A stretch of 64,000 nt of DNA. It comes from Gordionus sp. m RMFG-2023. Taxonomy: Eukaryota > Nematomorpha > Gordioida > Chordodea > Parachordodidae. Position numbers and translations under genes: made by a program. The notes below the pieces were generated by a model. It made no database searches. It saw only the letters and a program-made list of their open reading frames with translations, and was not told the DNA's origin. The stretch spans positions 26,141,561-26,205,560 of the forward strand of contig NC_088775.1 in the NCBI RefSeq assembly GCF_954871325.1, given 5' to 3'. Position 1 is the stretch's first letter. Every line of letters starts with the position of its first letter. Positions 12,888-23,829 of this stretch are shown here, in pieces.

Positions 12888-13439
12888 ACGCTAAATTTAA
12901 GCGAGTAGCATGATATTTCCTCCAAATATTGGTAGTTGGATTATAAAAATGTTTAAATGTTTGTTGAATGATTTTAACGAGTGGGTCATCTATGGCTTTA
13001 AATATTTAAAAAATTTAATTAATCATGATATTTAAGAATTACAATTAACTGTATGTAATTATAAAATTAACATTTTTGAACTTTGAGTCTGAGTATACAA
13101 AGTCTACTAAGTCCACTTGAAGATCCTTCAAAAGATGTAAAGAAGATTTTTTATAATCTAAAAAAGTTTAAAAATTTGTCTTTATCAGCAATTTACCTTT
13201 GGTATGAACTTATTTTGGGTTAACAAAGTTTTGGGAATTAAGGTCTTGTTGAAATTTTAACTTTTTATCTATATGATTTTCTTTGGATTTGTATGCCTTT
13301 TCTATATAATATACTATTAACAATAAATAAAGTCAATGTACTTTTTTGTGAATCCAATATTGTAAATCGGTTTCCCGCTTTTATTTAATTTCTTAGGTAA
13401 TTTAATTTCTTTTATGATATTATTTATACATTCATTTTC

Positions 13440-14772
13440 CTGACTATTACAAACATCTTTTTTTAAAAAAATTGTTTCTTTTCCAAGCATCGGACCATTC
13501 ATATCTGATATGATTCCAGCCAGAAAAATAGTTATTTAATGATTCTAGATTTAAATTAGTTAATTTGTTATAATTTTCAAAATATATGTCAGAAGACTGT
13601 GCATCTAGCATGCTATACAACAGATGCTTCACATTATTAATCATATCATTAGGAATATTCCTTTTTTTGTGGGTAACTTCCCTATCTCCTACATAATTCC
13701 AATTGAACATGAGGGAATGCCCCAATGTAAGCTTTTCTCCCAGCACAATCTTTATCACTAACAATGACCTTTATATCTGTTCAAGCTGAATTCAGTTTTT
13801 TTTAAATTTGAAGCATTTGTGATGCTACATCAAATGACTCCGATTTGACAATCCATACACATATAATATGTGATCTATTATTTCCATCAATTGATACCAA
13901 AATATACACAGGCATATGCCTATTATTAAATCGATATGTTGCATCCACACATATAACTTCAGGATATTTTGAAAAAATATACTGCATTTGATGAGTTTGA
14001 TAATATATACCAATTAGATTCCCATCTACAGTATATAATTCCATATTAGCATCATTATCTTCCTTAACTTTATCTATCATTGTAATTAATTCATTATCAT
14101 AAGTTTTTTTTGTATTTGTCTATATTATGCAAATCTCTTAGGGTTATAAACTTTCCTTCAGAAAATAGTTTATTTTTTATTTTGGATTTATTTTCTCCTG
14201 TAGTTATAGCTTCAACTACAAATTTATACTGTGCTTCATTAAGCTTTCTTTGTCTGGGTAATGATTGGTATAAATTTTCATCTAAAATTAGATAGTATTT
14301 TTATAATCAAAAAATATATTTTTCATTTGTTTTAAAAACATTATTTCATACTTTTATCTTATATATATTCTATCAAAATTTAATTAATTAACCCTATAAG
14401 CCTATCCATATCACTAAGTTAAATTATGTATTTATCTTAATAATTTCAAGATTATGTGCCTTTACCATGGGGATGATTGTGATTTTCATGCATATCCTTG
14501 ACAAATAATTTGTTTTTCATGAATGTAATTTGCAAATGGAATTGACATTCTTGTTTTATAGACATGTAATTGCGTAGACCTGTGGATTTTGTATTGTACT
14601 TACCACTAAATATACAAAGAAATTTTATGCTTTTATATCTAAATTTTTCAAAAAGAGGTGATTTTAAAATTTTTGAATCTGATATATAAAGATTTATGTA
14701 ATTTAAATTTTCATATTGCTTTATAGTATCTTGTAAATCTTTATAGGATAAAAATATATCTCCTTCTTTCAT
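13440..14772 (-). pseudogene. MULE transposase, broken
   Basis: The N-terminal piece (14452-14772, starting MKEGDIFLSYKDLQD) ends in a CQFHLQ...HENHNHPHG zinc-binding pattern like the FAR1/WRKY-type fingers of MULE transposases. A linker (about 14105-14300) includes LPRQRKLNEAQYKFVVEAIT. The core (13802-14080) has the MULE signature PEVICVDATYRFNNRHMP with the first catalytic Asp. The piece near 13700-13765 has VIVSDKDCAGRKAYIGAFP with the second Asp and the usual aromatic-Pro end. The 13447-13764 frame continues with YFSGWNHIRYEWSDAW. The frame changes in the A-run near 14105 and again near 13690, and in-frame stops lie between the core and the second-Asp piece near 13795. This copy could not make a full transposase. 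Some gaps could be short introns. Confidence 0.7.
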
Positions 14773-15152
14773 ATTTAAAAGAAGAGTTTTTAAATCTATT
14801 AAAAAGGTTTATAAATTTGTCTATACCAACAATTTACCTTTGGTATGAACTATTTTTGAGTCAGTTAAATATTGGGAAATAAGTAAGGTATTGTATGGTA
14901 GTACTTTTTGGTGACATTCTAAAATCTGATATATAAAGATTTATGTATTTTAAATTTTCATATTGCTTTATAATTTACTAAATTTCGTTCACGATATTAT
15001 TTATACATCCATTTTATTATAAATACAAATTTTAAATAATTCGTTAAATTTCGTAACTTTTTTATCGATTCGGAAAATGCGTATAAATAAGAAAAAATAT
15101 AACTTTTATTTCTTGCTAATACGCCATTTGGCGTAAGTCTATCATCTCCCTC

Positions 15153-17012
15153 CTTTAGAGGCTTCAATGATAAAAATATATTTAAACTTAACTCGAATAA
15201 AAGATAATTATTCAAATTTTATTATTTAAGTTGAGTCGGGTACAACTAAATCCTTCAAATGAATCACTTTTGGTTATGAATTACTCAGTGGCGTAGCCAG
15301 GATTGATTCATAGGGGGGGGGGGGAGTGGAGACGGGTGTATTTTAAAAATTTGCCAATATTTTGTGCTTTTTATTGTCTAACCACTATAGTAGCCAACAT
15401 AAATGAAAAAATATTAGTAACAAATAGTTGGCCAAATTTATGATTAATACGTGACTGAAAGCATTATTCTAAAATTTTATCAATGTTTAGTTAATTGTAA
15501 ATTAATTCAATCCATTCGGAGAAAGAAGAATAAAATCGCCCCCCCCCCAATCTCCCATTTTTTATGATCACTCAATATATCTTATTATATGTTAAAAATA
15601 ATTATTTTAACTAAATTTTTGCAAATTTTTCCAGAGAATTTCATTATAGATTTTATTTATTATTTATGCAATAAAATAAATTTCAAAATATATAAATTTT
15701 ATACAGATTATATTAAAAATTTATTCTAAACTAGTAGAAAGCCCGTCAAAAATGACGGGGAATTAGATTTTTATTCATTTTTTAGATAGATGTCATGCCA
15801 GGTTCAAGCTCACAATATGAGGTAGCTTCCAAGATCTTATAATTTAAAAAAGTTTATCAAGCCCAGCTCAACCCTTAATAATTTGTAAAAGATATTCCCA
15901 AGTCAAGTGCAAGCTAATATTAATTTTGAGGTTCCAAGCCCAGTCCTACCCATTATAATTTTGAAAATTTTTTCCCGCCTCGGAGATAGTTAAATAGGGG
16001 AAATATCTGATTTACCAATTAGTAATATGTAAAAAAAAACATGTAAATTCCGTATTAAGGGAAACTGGGAAGGCCTGGGCAACCACTTATTAGAGAATCA
16101 TGACAAATAAAATAAAAATAACCGACTCTTATACTTTTTTGTAATATGATCAATTAAAATTATATCTAAAAAATATGATGTTGTTTATTATATAGGGTTA
16201 TTGTTGTTTTTCAGATAAACTTAATGTATGTCTTGCATTTCTGAAATTATTTGTCAAAGAATTTGATAAGGGATATATATTTTTTTATGTTAAGTAAAAA
16301 AAAAATGCTGTCATTTAAATTACAAAAATGCCATTAAACACTAACGAAACTTATATGCAAATTATTTATATATTTTTTAAGATATTTTTTTTATTGACAT
16401 ATAAATTTAGGATAATTTTTTTAAAAAATAATGAGGATTATTTATTATGTATTTGATAAAATTAAGAGTAAATCCTTGTTGACATTATATTTTTTGATGG
16501 AAAAGGCGACAAAATAAATCTGGGCGGTCGTCTGGAGAGGAAATAATTAATGTATAATTTTATATCATTTAAGGTTGTAGATGAAAGTGATGACGGATTA
16601 ACAAAGCAGTGTACAAAACACATTACATCCTGATAAAGATGATATGCCTATGCCTTGGGATACTGGTAAAAGAAGAACGCAAAACGATACTTATGTCAAT
16701 GTCAGCATTGGTATCCCCCTCTAAAATAGAATGATGAACGACAATCTTAACTCAACCATAAAACGGTCGTAAGTATTGTTTTAAAGGCCACGACAGAACT
16801 ACTGCATATTTTTCCATTAATAAAGTTGATGAGGCCGTACTGTAGATTCAAGTTTACCCATTCCTCTAAATATTCATGAAAGTTTCTCAGAGAATCGGAT
16901 AAAGTAATATTTATATTGACTCCTAGTGAGTGAATGATAGTACAGAATTAAATGTTTATATTTGTTAAAAAATAGGCGGAGGCATAAGGATTGTGCTAGT
17001 GGTGATAGTATA
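15153..17012. other. gene-poor stretch with G and C runs
   Basis: A CAGTGGCGTAGCCAGGATT end-like motif at about 15286 is followed by a run of about 12 G (15317-15328); a run of about 10 C lies near 15540. A similar motif in reverse lies near 62455. These look like parts of small non-autonomous DNA transposons, but I could not define both ends. A small perfect hairpin, CCCGTCAAAAATGACGGG, lies near 15743. The less AT-rich part at 16570-16900 may be a decayed coding piece, but I do not recognise it. Confidence 0.4.
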
Positions 17013-17404
17013 TGTCACAACGACAGATTGTCATTGTGCAACAAAACCTAAATATAAAAATAGAAAACAAATATATATATATAAAAGGAAATTAATAATA
17101 ATTAGGAATTACGAAATCATAAAATCAACTTTAATTCTTTATTCAAAATTATAATAGTAAAAATCATAAAAAAATAAAATAAAATAAAATTAAAAAAGTT
17201 AATAATTTAAAAAAAACAAAGATTTTTTGTATCATAAAAATTTGCCTTTTTATACTCTTTTCAATCTTCTTATAACTAATCATTTCAAATATAATCTTTT
17301 TATCACGCGTTATAACAATAAATCCACAAAAATTCTTTATGCAAATTACATATAAAGTACAACAAAATCCAAAAGAAATCTTTATGCAAATTAATTCTAC
17401 AACA
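17013..17404 (-). repeat. LTR (392 bp), left copy
   Basis: It reads TGTCACAACGACA at the left edge and ATTCTACAACA at the right edge on the plus strand. It matches 19351-19749 almost base for base, and GTATA lies directly outside it. Confidence 0.88.
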
Positions 17405-17499
17405 CCTCCCTACTTAAATTAGACCCAACATTCTGCGAATGATCAATCTTCTTTCGATCTCGACTTATTCTTCTTAATTTTTGCTGTCTTCTAAGTTCT

Positions 17500-17835
17500 A
17501 ACGAAGGCTTTGTCGCTTGAAATTTTTGAATTCTATCTGTCGCTTGTCACCCTGGGAAATGATCAGCTTTTTATCTCTGTAGGCCACTCGAACTTGATAA
17601 ACGCTTGTTTTCCACGATCCACTCTTGATGAACGATTATCGATGCCATCCAGTTTCATCATAGCTTGTTTTCTATCATTCTCTTGTAATCCACGATTAGC
17701 TTTTTATCTCGATAAACGATTGGTCTGCGATAAACGATGGTTTTCACGAATTCTTGTTCCTATTATTGTCGATTTCCGTATCTTAGACTCAAGTCTCGAT
17801 AATAATTGGCTATTATTGATCCGCGATTAACGATT
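17500..17835. repeat. short dispersed motif inside the second LTR element
   Basis: Variants of CGATAAACGATT (such as GATAAACGATTGG, CGATAAACGATGG and GCGATTAACGATT) recur several times within this 340 bp. The open frame across it (17510-17830) shows no domain and follows this repeat, so I do not call a gene. Confidence 0.5.
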
Positions 17836-19350
17836 ATAGCATAACGTCTTCACCCTCTTTTCTATCAATTTGCTTGTTTTCCCCTTTCTCTTGTAATTGA
17901 TTGGTTGTTGCCTCTAATTCTTGTAATCGTATCTATCTTTCAGACCTTCGGGTCTTCTACGACAGTTTGCCCTTGCTGAGATATCGGGTAATTGCATCTA
18001 ATCTACTTCTACCTAAAATAATCTATTTACATATCTACATTTATCTCCTCTAAACTAATTCTGCCTTTAATCAATGGCGTAAATTATACTAAATCTTAAA
18101 TTTATAATACGTAGCACAATATAATAAATTATATAAATATATCAAATTCTATCACCCCTCTCCCCTTAATGAAGCCTAGACCCATATTTTCATTGAAAAA
18201 TTTACTTGTACTCATCCTTTAGCTATTGATCCCATCTTCTTTTCAGCCATGTCTATACTAAATTTATATCTAAAAATCCTATTCTAAAATATATATATCA
18301 AAACCTATCTTTTTAAAAAAATTATCATTGTGTATTTATTTCCTCATGTACTCTTTGACACTCAGTCTTTAAAAAAAACTGCTGAAATATATAAATCTCT
18401 TTTCATACATACGTTGTTGAGAAATCAATGACCTATCATAAAAGTTTTCATACTTACGTTTATGAACAACCTCTTAATTCTAATCACTATGGTTTTCACC
18501 CCACGTCTTTGAAGAACTTATGAAATCTAATCATTATAATTTTTCGCACAACCGTTGTTGAAAACTGATATGTATATTTCTAAAGCATGTTTTTCCTTTT
18601 GTATTATTAGAATAATATTGTATGATTCTTCTTAAATCTTATTCATGATTCAAAATAAAAATCTGATCTCAAATTGAGCTCGATTGCGGCATAAATTTTC
18701 TAATGACGAAAAGCCGATTCTCTCTATGAAGATTTTTTTGGTTAATCTACAACCTAATATACTAATTCACATTAATCCTTGAGGCTGTTTTATCTCTCGC
18801 AGCCCTTAAAATAAAAGTTAAACGTAAATCTTCAATAAGAATTTAATCAACTATTTCCTAACAATAAAGTTATATTCTAATCTTATTCACCGAATTTTTT
18901 AATTATTATATCTCAGCAACCTATTAGTTAAATATTAACTTTCGCAATTTATGTTTCTATTTCTTTGTCAAAGTTATTTCTAGTGATCACTTGATAATAA
19001 TTCTAAAATCTAAAATATTATAGTCTTTATTAGTTTCAAAATTCCATTGGTTTTTAGTTTACCAGTAACTTCTAAATATAAAATTCCTAATTATCACCTT
19101 TAAATAACTAAACACAATTATCTCTATCTACTATGAAAGTTACCTTTTAATTTTAGATTTTATATTCCTACATAAACATAATCTTAACAACATAATTTTT
19201 CCTTTTCATCTTTATTTACATATTTTTCTTACGTTCTTCTGGAATTTTTTTTTTTTGTATTAGAATACAGTTTGACACATCTCCTTGTTGTCCCACCGGT
19301 CACAGACTGAAGGTTGTAAAGGGTCGGTCTCCTCCGCTCTCCAACACCAT

Positions 19351-19749
19351 TGTCACAACGACAAGATTTGTCATTGTGCAACAAAACCTAAATATAAAAA
19401 TAGAAAACAAATATATATATATAAAAGGAAATTAATAATAATTAGGAATTACGAAATCATAAAATCAACTTTAATTCTTTATTCAAAATTATAATAGTAA
19501 AAATCATAAAAAAATAAAATAAAATAAAATATAATTAAAAAAGTTAATAATTTAAAAAAAACAAAGATTTTTTGTATCATAAAAATTTGCCTTTTTATAC
19601 TCTTTTCAATCTTCTTATAACTAATCATTTCAAATATAATCTTTTTATCACGCGTTATAACAATAAATCCACAAAAATTCTTTATGCAAATTACATATAA
19701 AGTACAACAAAATCCAAAAGAAATCTTTATGCAAATTAATTCTACAACA
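19351..19749 (-). repeat. LTR (399 bp), right copy
   Basis: It is the partner of 17013-17404, with the same TGTCACAACGACA start and CTACAACA end on the plus strand. GTATA follows directly at 19750-19754. Confidence 0.88.
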
Positions 19750-19754
19750 GTATA

Positions 19755-20855
19755 ATTTGGAGAACTGGGTGAAAATAAAATAAACATAGATATAAAACAT
19801 AAGATAAAAAAAAACAAAATAAACCTCCAGATGAGTTCATTTCAAGCGTAGTTCTTTATTATTTTGTCTACCAGTAACTCTAGAACGGGTAAGGCGATTG
19901 TTTAATCGTCATTATTTTATTTGCTTATTTTTAATAATAGATTCATCATGTTTTGTAGCAATGTGAGGGATTAGGGTTAGCCTAAACAAATAAAGAAATC
20001 AAGCAAAATATAAATAAACTATTGTTGAAATTAAACAAATATTAAAATAATGTAAAACCGGTAGATGGGTCAATATTAGATGCATATTTCTAGTAGTTAA
20101 GTGCTATCATCAAAAAAAAATTTGGGGGGACTTATCAAGCCTATTATGATATTCTAAAAGTTGAAAAATAACATGATGAATGTAATGTTATAAAGATTAA
20201 GGTTTATTAATTGTAAGGTAATTAAAAAATAAGATTAAAAAAGGAAGGGGGGGAAAGAAGGTATAAATTATTATATTATAAAAATTAAATTAAAGGAATT
20301 GATAAGGTTTTGAGAAATAGTGGTTAATAGATAATAGAGATAGAAAGAAAAGAATGAAAAATTTAGTGATAAATAAATTCATTAAGGGAGGAGAAAAAAA
20401 ATAAAGAAAGAGTTATTTTTAAGGATTGGAGATTATAAATAGGTTAGGATAGGAAAATTTAAATATTTGAATATACTTGGTTATCTTCTTAATTATTGGT
20501 TATGAAAGAAAAATGTGAGTATAAAAAATTGTAGTATAAGTACTGACAAAAATTGTGAGTATGTTCAAAATAAATATACAAGTTGAGTATCTTGTAAAGA
20601 TTTTATTAATGTGTAATTGATAATATGAGATGAAAATTGATAAGGTAATCTAAAAAATAAAGAAAGGATTAAGTGAAATAAAAAGTTTCATTCATATTTA
20701 CAAAGTTGAGGGAATATTGTTTTTATCAATTCAAAGACAATTTTTTGAATCTCTCAATCCATGTTAGGTATGTGTATACCATCAATTCTCGAAATTCCAA
20801 TTCATCTGTTTGTATAAAATAAAATAATAATATCACAAATAAAAAAAATAAAAAT
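19755..20855. other. AT-rich stretch, no gene
   Basis: The stretch is long purine-rich and AT-rich text with small homopolymers. No coding signal, repeat ends or RNA gene were seen. Confidence 0.5.
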
Positions 20856-20859
20856 AAAT

Positions 20860-20967
20860 ACGTAGCGATGACATGACGTAGCGATGACATAACGTAGCGA
20901 TGACATGATGTAGCGATGACATGACGTAGCGTTGACATGACGTCACGATGACGTAGTGATGACATCG
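20860..20967. repeat. minisatellite, 16-17 bp unit, about six to seven copies
   Basis: Units of the form CGTAGCGATGACATGA repeat with single changes (TAACG, TGATG and GTTGAC variants) and the array ends with shortened copies. It is a simple local array; the frame across its minus strand is just translated repeat. Confidence 0.9.
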
Positions 20968-21112
20968 GAAAATTATAATATAGATATATTTAAAAAATAG
21001 AATTACAATAAAATATGTGTAATTCTTGTGCTGTATTTAAAAAAATCTAATTTAACAATTATAATATAATTAAAACAAATGAGTATATTAATAAAACATA
21101 AATAATATTTAT

Positions 21113-21425
21113 TAGAGATCCGCAAGTAGGAAAATTGGGTTCGGGCTGGGTCGGGCCTAATATTTTTAAAAATTCGGGCCTGGTATGTTAAATTTTTTAT
21201 GTAAAATAGAAATATTTGATTTTATTTATAAAATCTAGACGCCCGCCATATAACATATATCTTTTATTTTGAGTAATTATAAAAATGAATTTTTATATTT
21301 AGATAAATTCGGGCCAGGCCGACAAAACTTTTTAAAATAAATTTCAGGTTCGGGCTGGCAAAACATTTTTAAAATAATTTTGGGTCGGGCCGGGCTTGAA
21401 AAATTAGACCCGATGCAGATCACTA
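21113..21425. mobile_element. non-autonomous hAT-like MITE, GGGTCGGGCC-rich
   Basis: The ends read TAGAGATCCGC (left) and GATGCAGATCACTA (right), roughly inverted. The interior carries GGGTCGGGCC and CGGGCCAGGCCG blocks in otherwise AT-rich sequence. The middle closely matches the element at 29574-29946, including GCCATATAACATATATC. The flanking 8 bp do not match, so this copy is older or its edge is altered. Confidence 0.7.
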
Positions 21426-21589
21426 ATTCTTAGTGCAAATGCAATATTTTTATTAAAAATAGTATAATATATAAATATTATGACTAATAATTCATTATAA
21501 TTACGTTTTGAATATAAAAATTTTATTACTAAGATCATATTAAAATAATATATCAATTTTATAATTTGAATTTATAAAGAGATGTATAC

Positions 21590-22030
21590 TTTTCTCTGAG
21601 ATTTGACTAATTCATCTAGAATCAAATTTTTATTTAGAATTATCTTCTTATAAATATTTATTATTGCGAATCCATTTAAACGGCTTTCACCGGTGCTATT
21701 TCTTAAATAGGTTTTTAACCTTTTCAAAGTTGAAAATAACCTTTCATTAGTGCAGGTACTAATCGGTATGGTAGCTAAAATTAAAGGAATGTTTTGATAT
21801 TAGGCAGAAAATCTTAAGTGCAATTATATATGGAAAGGGCCTGCAAAGCATATTTTGGTCTCAAAGAGCTATTCAATCAAAATTTTTATACCAAAATTCA
21901 ACATCACAAAATTTGTTATCATACGATCCTGATAATTCATCAGAATAAAACTCTGAGATTTTCTTAATATCCTCTCGCGTTTCACGTGTATTTAGACTCA
22001 ACCGGCAAGAAAATAAAAGCTGTTTAAAAT
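21590..22030 (-). pseudogene. hAT transposase C-terminal remnant
   Basis: Read on the minus strand, the segment has the order LSLNTRETREDIKKISEFYS, then LSGSYDNKF, then after several breaks FEKVKNLFKK, KPFKWI and ISQISEKS. This resembles the end of hAT transposases of the TTF/zinc-finger-MYM-like type, where a dimerisation domain begins ...STLKRLKTYLRNS and continues RLNGLA. It has several stops and frame changes and is not functional. No ends were found. Confidence 0.6.
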
Positions 22031-22559
22031 AAAATTGTGACTAATAAATCTTTCCTTTAATTGAAATAAAAATGTGTAAATAAAGGGAGTAAAAATATTT
22101 ACTTTATAAAAATCTTTAATCGTGGATTCATCAATATTTAAGCAATTGGACTATCTAGAAACTACTCTAGTTTTAAAATTTTTAATCCCAAACATATTAG
22201 CGATCATCTTTACTTTCTCATTACATTTACCAAATTAAATGATTTATCTTTTATTTAAAAATTATAAAAAATTAATTAAAATTTTTAAAACTATCTAATT
22301 AGTTTAACAATATAAATTTTATTATAAAATTTATAAATATCTAATTTAACTATGCGGAAAAAATTTACAATATATTTTTATTGTTATTTAATATTTTACA
22401 TATAATTTTTAATATATAATTTTAAACCATGATGCCATTAAAATTGAAAATTCTTATTTGTTTTTTAAAATATATTTCATTTTCATATCGTATATAATTT
22501 TATTTATAAATTGAAAATATTATAAAATTATTCGCTATAAGAAAAAAATTTTCGAAGAT

Positions 22560-22620
22560 TATGGGGGGGGGGTTTAACTCCAAAACACTCCCCCCCCCCC
22601 TCGTCACTGGAATTACTAGA
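22560..22620. repeat. facing poly-G and poly-C runs
   Basis: A run of nine or ten G (about 22563-22572) and a run of about twelve C (about 22591-22603) flank TTTAACTCCAAAACACT and end in CTCGTCACTGG. The two could pair as a hairpin. The text after the C run resembles the inward-reading end of the CAGTGGCGTAGCC family. Confidence 0.6.
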
Positions 22621-23036
22621 AATTGTGAGTAACATACAATAGAACAAAACTTATTGATATAAAATTTGCAAAGTTTTAATGAAATATTTATTAATTTGAC
22701 CTTTAAAATTCTATTATAAATGTCTGCCATATTTCCTATTATAAATTTTGATAATATTAGTTAAAATTTTCTATATTTTCTTTTAATAATTTTGTTTTTT
22801 ATGCAGATATTATGTTAAAAATAAATTTAAATTGATTTTTAAATTAAATATTTATTTTTACATTTCATTAAAATCACTCTATTAGAGTTCACTCAAACAA
22901 CATTAGGTATCGTTACAATTATACAACTTCCTAATAATCACCATTTTACTAGTAAAAATCCTCTAACAAGTAAAATTATACTCATTATACTTTGTAACAT
23001 TTGATAAGTAATACAATCAATGTTCGATGATATATC

Positions 23037-23829
23037 ATGTCATCTACATTTTCGCAATCCAATAATGTCACTAACCAGAAAATAGATAAAAAGAGCAAAT
23101 TTTCACTTTTAAATATTAATACCATATATAAAGGGAAAGGATTTGATTCCCAAAGATCATGTAATTATTTTCTATCATTAAAATATAAATGTCTATAATA
23201 GCTAAATCTTATGGAATCCAAAGTATTGGAAAAGTTACTAGTAGTAAAAGATTGCCACCTCCTGCCATATTACCCACTAATAGGGCAGAAATTCAAGGCA
23301 ATGACAATATAAATATAACAACAGGAACTAGCTGGGTTAATAAGGATACTGAAATGTAAATTACTTATTAAGAATACTAAATTCAATTCATTTAGTAATG
23401 AAATTTCAAATAATCCTCATTTTAAGAATGATCTATGTAAACAATCATATGATGTGTTATCAAATGCAGGGTTAAAAACTTGGAATGTAGCTTTAGGAAA
23501 TTCTCCAGATTTAAGTTCAAGTATTTTATTGTTAATTTAAATATTATATATGTACATTATAGCATCAATAATTCCTATTTCTAATACATATGATTCTGGG
23601 CAATATTCAACTGCATTTCAAAAAGAATTTCCATCACTATCAAGTGCTGAAGTTAAAAGTTCAAATTCCATAGTTAATGTAACCTCAGTGAATTCTTCAT
23701 TACATACTGAGACTTATCAGGCAAACTACTCAAATTTGAGCTATGAAAGATCAAAATCATTTTTAAGAGAAAATGCTAACAAATTTTATATGCAATCCTT
23801 AGTACCAATTAACCACCTTAGGCCTCAGA
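23037..23829 (+). other. BAT2 N-terminal domain of the PRRC2-like protein (exons 1-4)
   Basis: This is the part that identifies the family. Vertebrate PRRC2 proteins open with a Lys-rich stretch, then S-L-x-L-[FY]-x-T-Y-K-G-K, [29 protein letters not shown], a GTGWASK motif, an EFPSLQ motif and SLRP. Here the same order is KSKFSLLNINTIYKGKGF, YGIQSIGKV, KRLPPPAILPTNRAEIQGND, GTSWVNK, EFPSLSS and HLRPQ. The match crosses three introns of 40-42 bp, which supports those splice sites. The start ATG at 23037 puts the Lys-rich stretch in frame at the expected distance. Confidence 0.88.

Larger units (their letters stand above)
8918..15152 (-). mobile_element. Mutator-like (MULE) DNA transposon with long inverted arms and an OTU gene
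   Basis: The segment 8918-9340 is repeated in inverted orientation at about 14745-15152, with only scattered differences over 400 bp; both arms contain GATGATAGACTTACGCC. Between them, on the minus strand, lie a broken MULE transposase (about 13440-14772) and an OTU-type protease gene (12235-12887). The right arm includes the start of the transposase reading frame, so the arms may come from an inverted duplication rather than classical terminal repeats. The interior also holds three tandem repeat blocks and a nested hAT element. Sequence outside the arms differs on the two sides. I did not find an 8-10 bp target duplication, so the outer ends are uncertain. Confidence 0.65.
17013..19749 (-). 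mobile_element. LTR-bounded element without recognisable coding region
   Basis: Near-identical LTRs (17013-17404 and 19351-19749) flank a 1.95 kb interior. Both outer flanks carry GTATA, a perfect 5 bp target duplication. Orientation is read from the interior edges: on the minus strand the purine tract GTAGGGAGG lies just before an LTR starting TGTTGTAGAATT, and the other LTR is followed by TGGTGTTGGAGAGCGG, a primer-binding-like start. The TGTTG opening is common in Ty1/Copia elements, but that assignment is weak. No gag, protease, reverse transcriptase or integrase pattern was seen, so it resembles a large non-autonomous derivative. The close similarity of its LTRs suggests recent insertion. 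Confidence 0.85.

Noticed and set aside
16570-16900. Possible decayed host gene with less AT-rich text
   Set aside because: No domain or consistent frame could be recognised, so it was left as unassigned.
19479-19817. A hydrophobic minus-strand frame of 112 codons
   Set aside because: It lies mostly within the LTR at 19351-19749 and is AT-rich low-complexity text with no domain.
20860-20967. Regular short repeats that might be a CRISPR array
   Set aside because: Units are contiguous with no unique spacers and the context is animal DNA, so it is a minisatellite.
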